Shown: in pieces, positions 1 through 8,467 of the stretch
How the letters are laid out: every line of letters begins with the position of its first letter
Position numbering within the stretch: the first letter of the stretch is position 1
NCBI GenBank assembly: GCA_027064745.1
Contig: JAMOPD010000387.1
Span: 1 to 28,375 of the forward strand
Direction of reading: 5' to 3'
Source: Thermococcaceae archaeon
GTDB taxonomy: Archaea > Methanobacteriota_B > Thermococci > Thermococcales > Thermococcaceae
Length of the DNA: 28,375 bases
Position numbers and translations under genes: made by a program
The notes under the pieces: generated by a model
The model's database searches: none
Told to the model about the DNA's origin: nothing
What the model saw: the letters and a program-made list of their open reading frames with translations, nothing else

Positions 1-1187
1 TTCCCGAAGCCCTTTCTATAAGCGGTCATCTCGATGAGTTGGATCTGTCCCTCTGCGTCACCCCACTCAAGCGAAAGGCCCTTCACATCCTCCCCGCTCA
101 GGATTCCCTTCTCGTGGAGGAGCCTCGCGAGGGCTATCGTGTCTCCGAGCGTCATCACGTCCATCCCGTACTCATCCGCCATGTGCTCCATCCGCAGGAT
201 CGCCTCGGTGTCGGTTATGCAGTTGTTGCTCCCGAGGGCGTATATCGACTCGAACTCGCTCGCCGTCCCGTATTCGCCCGTGCTCGGCAGGTAGTAAACG
301 TCCTTGCAGGCGAGAGGACAGGAGAAGCACTGGGTTCTCCCGACCTCGTACTCTGCCAGATCCTGCGGCCTTAACCCGATCGGCAGCTCCTCCGCGCTGA
401 GAGGAACCTGGAAGTACTTCCAGCTCGGGTACCACTGTATCAGCCCGTAGTGGGTCCCGATGACCGAGTAAATCCTCTTGACGAACTCGTTGCGGTTGAA
501 GTACTCGATATCTTCTTTAGCCATTTCGTAGAACCTCTCTGGATCGGCGGGTTCGACTTCCTTCGTCCCTACAACCGCTATAGCCTTGAGGTTCTTGGAG
601 CCCCACACTGCTCCACTTCCCCTCGCCCCGGAGTGGTACTTGTCAACCATCGTCGTGGCGAAGCGCACGAGGTTCTCTCCGGCTGGTCCTATCCCCGCAA
701 CGCTCACCTCATCGCCGTGCTCGTCCCTCAGCCAGTCCACGGTCTCACCTGTGGTCAGACCCCAGAGCTCCTCCGCGTCCCTTATCTCAACCTCGTCGTC
801 CTCGATGAAGACGTACTTCGGTTTTTTGGCCCTTCCGGTCACGATTATCTGCTCGTAGCCGGCGAACTTCAGCATCGCCGAGAACTCGCCGCCGGCGTTC
901 CCGTCCCCGAGGATGCCAGAAAGCGGCGAGAGGGTGCTTATATGAAGCCTGCTCGTCATCGGAAGTGCCGTTCCCGCGAAGGTTCCGTTGCCCAGTGCGA
1001 GAACGTTCTCCGGGCTCAGGGGCTCTATTCCCCCGGGTACCATGTCGAAGAGGGCCTTTGAGTTGAACCCCCTTCCCCCGAGATACCGCTTCACGGTCTC
1101 GGCCGAAACTTCCCGTTTGACGACCTTCTCCCTCGTTAGGTCGATGATCAGGACGTCCCCACAATTTCGCTCAGATGATATTGACAT
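1..1187 (-). CDS. Aldehyde:ferredoxin oxidoreductase family protein (tungsten enzyme), 3' end outside window
   Basis: The minus strand from 1187 is open to the window edge, giving about 395 N-terminal residues of a family that is usually 600-650 long. It matches the AOR family, whose members oxidise aldehydes to acids with ferredoxin as electron acceptor, using a tungsten bis-pterin cofactor and a [4Fe-4S] cluster in the cytoplasm. Visible marks are the LGGRGFNSKALFD stretch near residue 40, GAVWGSKNLKAIAV in the middle, and a cluster-binding CxxCxxxC at Cys287, Cys290 and Cys294 (CFSCPLAC). The fourth cluster cysteine should lie beyond the window. ATG at 1187 is preceded by GGAGG; the ATG at 1195 is in another frame that stops soon. 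It diverges from the IPP isomerase gene. Base composition is high-GC, like the isomerase and unlike most of the window. Which paralogue it is (AOR, FOR, WOR4, WOR5) cannot be decided here. Confidence 0.9.
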   Translation of the reverse strand, partial: MSISSERNCGDVLIIDLTREKVVKREVSAETVKRYLGGRGFNSKALFDMVPGGIEPLSPENVLALGNGTFAGTALPMTSRLHISTLSPLSGILGDGNAGGEFSAMLKFAGYEQIIVTGRAKKPKYVFIEDDEVEIRDAEELWGLTTGETVDWLRDEHGDEVSVAGIGPAGENLVRFATTMVDKYHSGARGSGAVWGSKNLKAIAVVGTKEVEPADPERFYEMAKEDIEYFNRNEFVKRIYSVIGTHYGLIQWYPSWKYFQVPLSAEELPIGLRPQDLAEYEVGRTQCFSCPLACKDVYYLPSTGEYGTASEFESIYALGSNNCITDTEAILRMEHMADEYGMDVMTLGDTIALARLLHEKGILSGEDVKGLSLEWGDAEGQIQLIEMTAYRKGFG

Positions 1188-1235
1188 TTTTTCATTCCTC
1201 CGTGAAATAAACCGTAATATACCAAATCCTACGTT

Positions 1236-1247
1236 GATGTATATAAG
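1236..1247 (-). promoter_or_regulatory. TATA box for the AOR-family gene
   Basis: Read on the minus strand, CTTATATACATC lies about 50 bases upstream of the ATG at 1187. This spacing fits an archaeal TATA box with a short untranslated leader carrying the GGAGG site. Confidence 0.5.
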
Positions 1248-1280
1248 CGTTGCCGGGGTTGACCCCCGAGTTGCGCTCCA

Positions 1281-1293
1281 AAAACCTCTTAAC
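1281..1293 (+). promoter_or_regulatory. TATA box for the IPP isomerase gene
   Basis: AAAACCTCTTAAC has the A-rich BRE plus TATA-like form common in this group. It lies about 36 bases before the ATG at 1325, so the transcript would have a leader of roughly 10-15 bases with GGTGG as ribosome site. It also argues against starting the protein at 1250, which would be upstream of the promoter. Confidence 0.5.
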
Positions 1294-1324
1294 CTTCGGC
1301 TCCATTCTCTCTTCGGTGGTTGAA

Positions 1325-2446
1325 ATGGAGGCTTTTGATAAGGAGGAACTCACGATCATCAGGAAGTTTGAGCACATCGAGCACTGCTTGAAGAGAAACG
1401 TTCAGGCCCACGTTTCCAACGGTTTTGAAGATATACACTTCGTCCACATGAGCCTTCCCGAGATAGACAAGGAGGAAATAGACCTGAGCGTCGAGTTTCT
1501 CGGACGGAAGTTCGACTATCCGATTTTCATAGCCGGAATGACCGGCGGGACGAGGGGCTCCCAGCTGGCCGGAAAAATAAACAAGACCTTAGCAAAGGCC
1601 GCCCAGGAGCTGAACATACCGATGGGCGTTGGGAGTCAGAGGGCGATGATAAGGAAGCCCGAAACATGGGAGAGCTACTACGTTCGCGATGTTGCGCCCG
1701 ATGTTTTCCTCGTTGGCAATCTCGGCGCCCCCCAGTTCGCCGAGACGATGCCCGGCAGATACGGCCTTGAGGAGGCCCTAAAGGCCGTCGAGACCATTCA
1801 GGCGGATGCTCTGGCGATACACATGAACCCGCTCCAGGAGAGCGTTCAGCCGGAGGGTGATACGCAGTACAGGGGCGTTTTGAAGGCTTTAGCGGAACTC
1901 AAGGCCGAGTTTCCCTACCCGATAATAGCGAAGGAAACCGGCGCCGGCGTTTCGATGGAGGTCGCGGTGAGGCTTGAGAGCATCGGTATAGACGGTATCG
2001 ACGTTGGCGGCCTCGGTGGGACGAGCTGGAGCGGCGTTGAGTACTACAGGGCAAAGGATGAGATGGGCAGGAACCTCGCCCTCAGGTTCTGGGACTGGGG
2101 AATAAGGACAGCGGTAAGCGTCGCCGAGGTTCGCTACGCCACCGACCTGCCGATTATAGCCACCGGCGGAATGCGCGACGGGATAACTATGGCGAAGGCC
2201 TTGGCGATGGGTGCAACCTTCGCCGGCGTTGCATTGCCGCTCCTCAAGCCAGCTGTGAAGGGCAACGTCGATGGCGTAATCAAAGTCCTCCAGCGCTACA
2301 TCGAGGAGCTCAGAAACGCGATGTTCCTCGTCGGGGCAAGAAACGTCGAGGATCTGAGGAAGGTTCCGCTCGTGATTACAGACTTCACGAGGGAGTGGCT
2401 TGAGCAGAGGATTGACCTGCCGGCCTATTTAAAGAGCAGGAGGTGA
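1325..2446 (+). CDS. fni: Type 2 isopentenyl-diphosphate delta-isomerase
   Basis: This 373-residue protein interconverts isopentenyl and dimethylallyl diphosphate using FMN, the step that makes the starter for archaeal isoprenoid lipids. Family marks are [12 protein letters not shown] near residues 70-80, GVGSQRAMI near 105, IHMNPLQES near 170, [10 protein letters not shown] near 230 and ATGGMRDG near 280, all in a TIM-barrel arrangement; the length is normal. The ATG at 1325 was chosen because GGTGG lies 5 bases upstream and a TATA box lies before it; the longer reading from 1250 would begin upstream of that promoter. The stop codon overlaps the ribosome site of the next gene, so the two are probably co-transcribed. 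In relatives this gene directly precedes RNase J and a prenyl synthase (recalled, not checked); here another gene has come between. Hand-counted GC is about 60% on line 1921-1980. Confidence 0.95.
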   Translation: MEAFDKEELTIIRKFEHIEHCLKRNVQAHVSNGFEDIHFVHMSLPEIDKEEIDLSVEFLGRKFDYPIFIAGMTGGTRGSQLAGKINKTLAKAAQELNIPMGVGSQRAMIRKPETWESYYVRDVAPDVFLVGNLGAPQFAETMPGRYGLEEALKAVETIQADALAIHMNPLQESVQPEGDTQYRGVLKALAELKAEFPYPIIAKETGAGVSMEVAVRLESIGIDGIDVGGLGGTSWSGVEYYRAKDEMGRNLALRFWDWGIRTAVSVAEVRYATDLPIIATGGMRDGITMAKALAMGATFAGVALPLLKPAVKGNVDGVIKVLQRYIEELRNAMFLVGARNVEDLRKVPLVITDFTREWLEQRIDLPAYLKSRR

Positions 2447-2450
2447 AAAG

Positions 2451-3095
2451 GTGAGTTTTCCATTTGTTGAAATTTCTCAGATAGTAATAGCTTTTGTGGC
2501 ATTATATGGTTTATACAAGGACACTATAAAATCCCCTGAAAAAATTTTTAGGGGATCTCTTTTTAGATCTTCGATCTTTTGTCACAAGATAAACGAGATT
2601 ATAGAAAGAGAGTCGGAATCAGTTTTGCTTGGTAAACCAAAAACACGGGAAAGAGGTATATTGGCTCTAGCTGTAATAGGGGGCTTTGTATTGTTCTATT
2701 TCTTACTGAAATGGATGATTTCGAGCTTAAATATCGGCCAGGGTGATATTCTAGATGAGCTCTTTATAAAGGACAATGGAAGTAATGGAATGGCGTTTCT
2801 CATGAATCTGAGTATGATATTGCTTCTTACGTGGTTAATGGCAATAGGTTATTTTCGGAATACTACACTCACCTTGTCTACGGAAAAACTACTTTCTTTT
2901 AAGGATCGCCTTTTCATAATGCTATTTGATACTTTCATGTTTTTGGGAATAGTTTCTGTTATAGTCACTAGCGGCATGTATATCTTGGGTCAGTATGCAT
3001 TGTATCTTGACTCTGGTGACTCTTCTCATTTGTATACAATAGGTTTTCATATTCATTCTTTATTTGGGATATCTTTACAGATCCTACAACTTTAA
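2451..3095 (+). CDS. Hypothetical membrane protein, AT-rich, possibly frameshifted at its end
   Basis: I do not recognise this 214-residue protein. It has about four hydrophobic segments, near residues 8-22, 69-91, 114-135 and 151-184, with a charged loop between the first two, so it is likely an integral membrane protein. The GTG start at 2451 is preceded by AGGAGGTGA, which contains the stop of the isomerase gene, so it reads as the next gene of that operon. Composition drops at once, to about 30% GC on line 2461-2520, against about 60% in the isomerase, which suggests later insertion. The reading frame ends while the next frame continues with no stop from 3064, so the product may originally have been longer by a soluble C-terminal domain. 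Confidence 0.65.
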   Translation: MSFPFVEISQIVIAFVALYGLYKDTIKSPEKIFRGSLFRSSIFCHKINEIIERESESVLLGKPKTRERGILALAVIGGFVLFYFLLKWMISSLNIGQGDILDELFIKDNGSNGMAFLMNLSMILLLTWLMAIGYFRNTTLTLSTEKLLSFKDRLFIMLFDTFMFLGIVSVIVTSGMYILGQYALYLDSGDSSHLYTIGFHIHSLFGISLQILQL

Positions 3096-3105
3096 CAAAG
3101 GGTTA

Positions 3106-3339
3106 ATGATATCTAGAGTGAAGTACCTATTAGTATTCTCCAAAAACATTGCTCTTCCCAAATCCAAAGTGACTTTAAAAAACGGTAGAATCATTGAGGG
3201 GTTTTTGGTTCCATTTTATTCTGATAAGAATGTGGTAGTCATAGCTTCAGTAGAAAGAGATGGGCTCAAAGTTAGGAATATTTTAAAATACATCCCTTGG
3301 AGTGAAATTTCAATATTTGAAATAACCGAGGAAAAGTAA
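3106..3339 (+). CDS. Small soluble domain ORF, separate gene or tail of the preceding membrane protein
   Basis: From ATG 3106 this gives 77 residues; the same frame is open back to a TTG at 3064 inside the preceding gene. The residues alternate in a beta-strand manner (SKVTLKNGRIIEGFLVPF, then VVVIASVERDG and IPWSEISIFEI), resembling a small Sm-like or SH3-like barrel, but I cannot name a family. The ribosome site is weak (AAAGGG, three bases before ATG). A one-base shift near 3065-3072 would join it to the membrane protein, giving a single protein of about 295 residues with a cytosolic tail. Composition is AT-rich like the upstream ORF, so the two probably arrived together. Confidence 0.5.
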   Translation: MISRVKYLLVFSKNIALPKSKVTLKNGRIIEGFLVPFYSDKNVVVIASVERDGLKVRNILKYIPWSEISIFEITEEK

Positions 3340-3347
3340 TGCACACC

Positions 3348-3355
3348 TTTTTAAA
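3348..3355 (+). promoter_or_regulatory. TATA box for the RNase J gene
   Basis: TTTTTAAA sits in ACACCTTTTTAAACCCCT, about 75 bases before the RNase J ATG. The same 18 bases recur before the gene at 27190. It implies that RNase J and the prenyl synthase have their own promoter and do not depend on the isomerase promoter. Confidence 0.6.
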
Positions 3356-3383
3356 CCCCTGCCCACAACTAAGACCAACGCAG

Positions 3384-3409
3384 CCCCACGCCTCAGGAGA
3401 GGCCTGGGG
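3384..3409 (+). promoter_or_regulatory. Hairpin in the RNase J 5' leader
   Basis: CCCCA-C-GCCTC pairs with GAGGC-C-TGGGG around an AGGA loop, with one C-C mismatch. It lies between the predicted transcription start (near 3376) and the AAGGAGG ribosome site at 3414-3420. The GC-rich stem stands out in an AT-rich spacer. A role in controlling RNase J translation or stability is inference. Confidence 0.5.
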
Positions 3410-3427
3410 GCGTAAGGAGGAATAGAC

Positions 3428-4750
3428 ATGATAAAAATCCACACGCTTAGCGGTTACGAGGAAGTAGGCAAGAACATGACAGCCGTTGAATATAATGGAG
3501 AGGTTGTTATAATTGATATGGGAATTAGACTAGATAGGGTTTTAATCCATGAGGATGTTAGCATTCAGCATTTTCCTACGAAGGAACTTCAGAAGCTTGG
3601 AGCAATACCCGATGATAAGGCCATTAGGGATAAGAAAGTTGTTGCGATAGCATTTTCTCACGGCCATCTTGACCATATAGGAGCGGTGGCAAAACTTGCC
3701 CCACACTATCCAGATGTGCCAATCTATGGGACTCCCTATACAATAAAACTCGCAAAAAGCGAGGTTAAAAGCGAGCAGTATTTTGAGGTTAAGAATCCAA
3801 TGTACGAAACTCACTATGGTGAAATTGTGCAGGTAAGTGAGAATCTTGCAATTGAATTTGTTCAGATAACACACTCGATTCCTCAGTCAGCAATCGTCGT
3901 TGTTCACACTCCTGAAGGAGCTGTCATCTATGCATGTGACTATAAATTTGACAACAACAATCCTCTTGGAGAGAGACCCGATTATAAACGCCTGAAAGAA
4001 CTCGGACAGGAGGGAGTTAAGGTCTTGATTCCCGAATCCACCCGTGTTGCTCAGCCGACAAAGACACCAAGTGAAGCTGTTGCAAAGATGCTCCTTGAGG
4101 ATTTCTTCCTTTATGAAGGAATGGAGGAGAAAGGACTGATAGCCACGACCTTTGCCAGCCACATTGCTCGCCTTCAGGAATTGATTGAAGTTTCAAACGC
4201 TATGGGGAGGCAAGCTGTGTTAATAGGCCGCTCGCTTGCAAAGTACACAGGAATGGCCAAACAGCTCGGTCTGATCAAAATGAAGGGCTCAAGAGTTTTA
4301 AGGAGCCCAAATGCTATCAAAAAGGTTCTCAAAGAGGTCTCTGCAGCGAGAGAGAATTATTTGCTGGTAGTTACCGGTCATCAGGGTGAACCGGGAGCGG
4401 TTCTAACGAGAATGGCTAACGGGGAGCTCTATAATATTGGTAAAGATGATACTGTCGTGTTCTCTGCGGGGGTCATACCAAATCCTCTTAACGTAGCCCA
4501 GAGATATGCACTGGAGACAAAGCTTAAAATGAAAGGCGTGAGAATGATTAAAGATTTGCATGTATCTGGCCATGCATCGAGAGAGGATCACCGCTATCTC
4601 CTCAGAATACTTAATCCCGAGAACATCGTTCCAGCCCATGGTGACTTCAGAATGCTCACCCACTACGCTGAGCTTGCAGAAGAGGAAGGTTATTTAATAG
4701 GAAAAGATGTCTTTGTATCAAGAAATGGTTACACTGTGGAAATAATGTGA
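3428..4750 (+). CDS. rnj: Archaeal ribonuclease J (beta-CASP metallo-beta-lactamase RNase)
   Basis: A 440-residue cytoplasmic RNase of the archaeal RNase J group, a 5'-to-3' exonuclease that degrades or trims RNA. The metallo-beta-lactamase part carries HGHLDH at residues 78-83, which binds two zinc ions, with THSIPQSA and YACDYKFDN further on as later metal-site motifs. The beta-CASP region contains VTGHQGEPGA near 320, and the C-terminal end has VSGHASREDH and NIVPAHGD, typical of the group. Length is normal and there is no extra N- or C-terminal domain. ATG 3428 has AAGGAGG seven bases upstream. It is followed after 9 bases by the prenyl synthase, so the two are likely one transcript. Confidence 0.93.
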   Translation: MIKIHTLSGYEEVGKNMTAVEYNGEVVIIDMGIRLDRVLIHEDVSIQHFPTKELQKLGAIPDDKAIRDKKVVAIAFSHGHLDHIGAVAKLAPHYPDVPIYGTPYTIKLAKSEVKSEQYFEVKNPMYETHYGEIVQVSENLAIEFVQITHSIPQSAIVVVHTPEGAVIYACDYKFDNNNPLGERPDYKRLKELGQEGVKVLIPESTRVAQPTKTPSEAVAKMLLEDFFLYEGMEEKGLIATTFASHIARLQELIEVSNAMGRQAVLIGRSLAKYTGMAKQLGLIKMKGSRVLRSPNAIKKVLKEVSAARENYLLVVTGHQGEPGAVLTRMANGELYNIGKDDTVVFSAGVIPNPLNVAQRYALETKLKMKGVRMIKDLHVSGHASREDHRYLLRILNPENIVPAHGDFRMLTHYAELAEEEGYLIGKDVFVSRNGYTVEIM

Positions 4751-4759
4751 GGTGGTATA

Positions 4760-5788
4760 ATGAAGAAGTTTGATGAGCTCTTCAAACGGATAAAGGAACA
4801 GGCAATGGCTGTTGATAACGTCATATTTGAGCTTATCCCTGAAAAAGAACCTAAAAAGCTGTATGATGCGGTAAGGCACTATCCGCTCGCTGGAGGAAAA
4901 CGAGTAAGGCCATTCGTCGTCCTGAGAGCGGCTGAGGCTGCTGGAGGCAATCCTGAAAAGGCACTCTATCCTGCTGCTGCTGTTGAACTCCTTCATAACT
5001 ATTCCCTTGTTCATGATGATATAATGGATATGGACGAGCTTCGTAGGGGAAGACCGACTGTTCACAAAGTCTGGGGAGTGAACATGGCAATTTTAGCTGG
5101 TGATTTGCTCTTCTCAAAGGTTTTTGAGGCCATAGCAAAAACGCCAGTAGAATCTTCGAAGGTCGTCAGAATCCTTGATGTCATGGCAAGGACTTCAAAC
5201 GAACTCTGCGAGGGACAGGCAATGGATATTGAGTTTGAAACAAAGAAAGAAGTAACAGTTGAAGAGTATCTCAAGATGATAAGCGGAAAAACAGGGGCAC
5301 TCTTTGATGGTTCGGCAACAATTGGGGCAATTGTTGGAACTGATAATGAGGAATATATTCAAGCTTTGTCAAAATGGGGAAGGAATGTTGGCATAGCTTT
5401 CCAGATATGGGATGATGTATTAGATCTTGTAGCTGATGAAAAGAAGCTCGGAAAGCCCGTTGGGAGTGACATACGAAAGGGGAAGAAAACCCTGATAGTA
5501 AGCCACTTCTTTGACAATGCAAATGAAGAGGACAAAGCTCAATTCATGAAGGTCTTTGGAAAGTATGCTGGAGATGCCAGGGATGATGCGCTTATTCATG
5601 ATGATGTTAAGACAGAGGTCCAGAAAGCTATCGAGCTCCTCAGGAAGTATGGTAGTATAGACTATGCGGCAGAATATGCAAAAAATCTTGTGAAAGAAGC
5701 AAATGAAGCTCTTAAAGTCCTCCCAGAGAGTGAAGCTCGGAAAGATTTAGAGCTCTTAGCAGAGTTTTTGGTTGAGAGGGAGTTTTGA
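4760..5788 (+). CDS. idsA: Bifunctional short-chain prenyl diphosphate synthase (FPP/GGPP synthase type)
   Basis: This 342-residue trans-prenyltransferase condenses IPP with allylic diphosphates to give the C15-C20 chains used for archaeal ether lipids. The two magnesium-binding aspartate motifs are DDIMD at 86-90 and DDVLD at 218-222; GGKRVRP near 45-51 and KTGALF near 177 bind diphosphates. Tyr81, five residues before the first motif, is the position known to limit chain length in this family, so a short product is expected. GAGGTGG overlaps the RNase J stop region and sits just before ATG 4760, showing close coupling. Whether FPP or GGPP is the main product cannot be read from sequence. 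Composition is about 43% GC, unlike the isomerase it works with. Confidence 0.93.
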   Translation: MKKFDELFKRIKEQAMAVDNVIFELIPEKEPKKLYDAVRHYPLAGGKRVRPFVVLRAAEAAGGNPEKALYPAAAVELLHNYSLVHDDIMDMDELRRGRPTVHKVWGVNMAILAGDLLFSKVFEAIAKTPVESSKVVRILDVMARTSNELCEGQAMDIEFETKKEVTVEEYLKMISGKTGALFDGSATIGAIVGTDNEEYIQALSKWGRNVGIAFQIWDDVLDLVADEKKLGKPVGSDIRKGKKTLIVSHFFDNANEEDKAQFMKVFGKYAGDARDDALIHDDVKTEVQKAIELLRKYGSIDYAAEYAKNLVKEANEALKVLPESEARKDLELLAEFLVEREF

Positions 5789-5820
5789 TTTCTCTTTTAA
5801 TTTAATAATAAATTTAAAAC

Positions 5821-6144
5821 TTAAACTTCAACAAGCATCCACAGGACTTTAGCAGGTTTCTCTGTTTTATTCACAGTATAATGAGGAGTATTGGGTTCAT
5901 TATATACGAATTCCCCATTTTTGGCAGGGAACTCCCCTTTATCTGTCACTAATGTAACCTCACCTTCGATAACATAAGCAAACTCGTGATGTTCCTTATG
6001 AATGCTGAATCCATTCTCTGGAAGTCTGGCATGTGGGGGTATTGTAAGGATTCCAACTTGAATTTTTGCATTCACATCGAGAATCTTCATTGCCTCTCCG
6101 AGACTTTTTTCCCATTTTTCGTTAAAATTTAATACCTCAACCAT
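5821..6144 (-). CDS. Small single-domain cupin
   Basis: A 107-residue protein with one cupin barrel. The first motif is HKEHHEFAYVIEGEV near residues 55-70 (candidate metal ligands His, His, Glu) and the second is NEPNTPHYTVN near 88-98. Such small cupins can be isomerases, dioxygenases, dehydratases or ligand sensors, and nothing here decides among them. ATG 6144 is preceded by GGAGGGAG. It runs convergent to the prenyl synthase, with an AT-rich gap of 32 bases, and diverges from hyuA across a 246-base region containing an operator-like inverted repeat. A shared regulator, and a role in the same pathway as the hyu genes, is plausible but inferred. Confidence 0.8.
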   Translation of the reverse strand: MVEVLNFNEKWEKSLGEAMKILDVNAKIQVGILTIPPHARLPENGFSIHKEHHEFAYVIEGEVTLVTDKGEFPAKNGEFVYNEPNTPHYTVNKTEKPAKVLWMLVEV

Positions 6145-6191
6145 ACCTATCTCCCTCCTATTTAAATTTCAAATTCTTGTCAAATTTGATT

Positions 6192-6208
6192 ACATAAAAG
6201 GTTTATGT
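6192..6208. promoter_or_regulatory. Operator-like inverted repeat between cupin gene and hyuA
   Basis: ACATAAA-AGG-TTTATGT is a perfect inverted repeat with 7-base arms. A further TACATAAA half-site occurs at 6231-6238, 40 bases on, beside ATTTGA; ATTTGA also occurs at 6183-6188. The rest of 6145-6390 is AT-rich and holds a TATA candidate for hyuA near 6299-6314. The Lrp-type protein encoded at 12737 is the obvious candidate ligand, which is inference. Confidence 0.5.
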
Positions 6209-6390
6209 GTTAAGTTTTAACTCAGTTAGATACATAAATTTGACTTCAATGAATACATTTGCTAAACTTCTTTCATCTCTTAAAGTTAAATATTGCCCAA
6301 AAATATTTAAATATTGTTGATATATTTTCATATTTGTACTTAATTTAGGTATACTACATGAAAAATTTAAACAAAAAAGGAGGCGAAATC

Positions 6391-8463
6391 ATGGGATATA
6401 GATTAGGTGTTGATATCGGTGGTGCTTTCACAGATTTAGTTGGGTATAACGATGAAAGCGGCGATTTTGTTTGGGTAAAAGGAGAAACTACGCCATCTGA
6501 GCCATCGGTAGGAGTTCTAAATACCGTGAAAAAGAGCAAGCTGGACATGTCCACGGTTAGCATGGTCATACATGGCCAAACTCTCGTTATAAATTCTATT
6601 ATAACAAGGGATGGTGCCAAAGTTGGCCTGCTGACTACTTGGGGTCACAGGGATATTTTGGAATTGCAGAGGGCAAATAGGAGGGATATGTATAATTTCA
6701 GATACAAAAAGCCTGAGCCATTTGTTCCAAGATACCTGAGCATTGAAATTGATGAGAGAATTCTCGGCGATGGCACTGAATTTAAACCATTAAATGCAGA
6801 TGAAGTAAGAAAAGCCGTAAAAAGACTCCTTAAAGAGGGTGTAGAATCAATATGTGTAAGTTTCCTTAATTCATATGCAAATCCCTCTCATGAAATTAAA
6901 GCCGGTGAAATAGTCAAGGAGATTCTGAAGGAGGAAGGCAGGGAGGACGTGTCTGTAACACTCGCCCATGAAATCACCAGAGAGTGGGGAGAGTATGAGC
7001 GCACCAGCACGGCAGTTCTCAACGCATTTGTCAAACCTAAGATGACTCGCTACCTTTCGATACTTGAGCGGGAAATTCGAGGTATGGGGTACACGGGTTC
7101 TTTCTTTTCCATGCTATCCAATGGAGGAATGGCCTCTTTTGATTTTGTTAAGGAATTCCCGATATATTCAATAGAGTCCGGGCCTATTGCAGGGGTTATT
7201 GGAGGTATAGCCATAGCTGAGTTGCTGAATGAAAGAAACGTGATAATCCTTGATGGAGGCAGTACAACTACAAAGGCCAGTCTTGTGGAGAACCTGACGC
7301 CAAAGGTTCACAGCGAATACTTTGTCGGGCGTGATAAATTCAATCCTGGCTATCCAGTGAAAGTTCCAGTAATCGAGATTGAGGAAGTGGGTAACGGCGG
7401 GACGAGCATAGCATGGATTGATGAAGTTGGAAATCTCCGAGTAGGCCCTAAAGCGATGGGCGCTGATCCAGGACCTGCATGCTATGGAAAAGGTGGAGAA
7501 GAACCGACGGTTACTGATGCATATGCAATAAACGGCCTAATTAATCCGAAATATCTTCTTGGTGGTGAGATGAGGATATACAGGGATCTGGCTGTAAAGG
7601 CTGTGAAGAGAATAGCTGACTACTACAATATCTCAGTTGAGGAAGCCGCTGAGGGAATTGTTAAGATTGCAAATGAAAATGCAGCAAATGCAATAAGACT
7701 GATATCGGTTCAGAAAGGTTATGACCCCAGAGAGTTCTCCCTAATAGCCCATGGTGGCTCCGGTCCGATGTTTGCTCCCTTCATAGCTGAGGATTTAGAG
7801 ATCAAAAAGATAATAATCCCAACTATACCGCCTGGAGTTTTCTCAGCGTGGGGAATGCTACTCACGGACATAAGACATGACGTGATTACAACAAACGTCC
7901 TCAAAGTTGAGACTGAAAATGTTGAAGCTATAAATAAAACGTATTCTGAAGTTGATAGGAGATTAACCAGAATTTTTGAGGAAGAAGAAGGCTTTGGTGC
8001 GGAAGAGTTAGTAATATTCCACTATGCCGATATGAGGTACAAGGGACAGGAACACACCGTTAAGGTGCCAATAAAAACTGGAATTATTGAGGAGAAGGAT
8101 ATACTAGATATTATTGAGAAATTCCACATGTATCATGAGAGGGCTTACAGCTTCAGGCTTCCAAGCAGTCCAGTCGAAATAGTGAACTTCCATGGAGTTG
8201 GAGTGGTTAAGGTTAAGCGGCCAGCAATAAGGGAGATTGAGGAGAAGAATCTTTCTGTGGATGACGCTATCAGGGAGTACAGGGATGTTTTCATACATGG
8301 GGATTTCATCAACATGCCTGTATTTGACAGGAGAAAGATACCAATAGAGAAGAAAATCAGAGGGCCTGCTATTCTTGAAGATCCTACATCTACAGTTCTC
8401 GTTCTCGAAAATCAGGAGCTTGTGAGGGATAAATACGGAAATATTGTCATTTATAGGGGGTGA
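6391..8463 (+). CDS. hyuA: Hydantoinase/oxoprolinase family protein, subunit A
   Basis: A 690-residue HyuA-type subunit of the hydantoinase/5-oxoprolinase/acetone-carboxylase superfamily, which uses ATP to open or carboxylate cyclic amides or ketones together with HyuB. The actin-like ATPase marks are present: VDIGGAFTDLV at residues 7-17 (phosphate loop 1), HGQTLVINS at 61-69, LDGGSTTTKAS near 288 (phosphate loop 2) and AHGGSGPMFAP near 453. The usual GGTFTD is GGAFTD here, which leaves the key aspartates in place. ATG 6391 has AGGAGG seven bases upstream; the in-frame ATG at 6358 has no ribosome site. HyuB follows after 4 bases. The substrate (hydantoin, N-methylhydantoin, 5-oxoproline or another lactam) is not decided by the sequence. 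Confidence 0.88.
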   Translation: MGYRLGVDIGGAFTDLVGYNDESGDFVWVKGETTPSEPSVGVLNTVKKSKLDMSTVSMVIHGQTLVINSIITRDGAKVGLLTTWGHRDILELQRANRRDMYNFRYKKPEPFVPRYLSIEIDERILGDGTEFKPLNADEVRKAVKRLLKEGVESICVSFLNSYANPSHEIKAGEIVKEILKEEGREDVSVTLAHEITREWGEYERTSTAVLNAFVKPKMTRYLSILEREIRGMGYTGSFFSMLSNGGMASFDFVKEFPIYSIESGPIAGVIGGIAIAELLNERNVIILDGGSTTTKASLVENLTPKVHSEYFVGRDKFNPGYPVKVPVIEIEEVGNGGTSIAWIDEVGNLRVGPKAMGADPGPACYGKGGEEPTVTDAYAINGLINPKYLLGGEMRIYRDLAVKAVKRIADYYNISVEEAAEGIVKIANENAANAIRLISVQKGYDPREFSLIAHGGSGPMFAPFIAEDLEIKKIIIPTIPPGVFSAWGMLLTDIRHDVITTNVLKVETENVEAINKTYSEVDRRLTRIFEEEEGFGAEELVIFHYADMRYKGQEHTVKVPIKTGIIEEKDILDIIEKFHMYHERAYSFRLPSSPVEIVNFHGVGVVKVKRPAIREIEEKNLSVDDAIREYRDVFIHGDFINMPVFDRRKIPIEKKIRGPAILEDPTSTVLVLENQELVRDKYGNIVIYRG

Positions 8464-8467
8464 TTGA

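Noticed and set aside
450..1164. Several 90-200 codon frames overlapping the AOR gene
   Set aside because: They are shadows caused by high-GC codon use; the AOR frame has the cluster motif and ribosome site.
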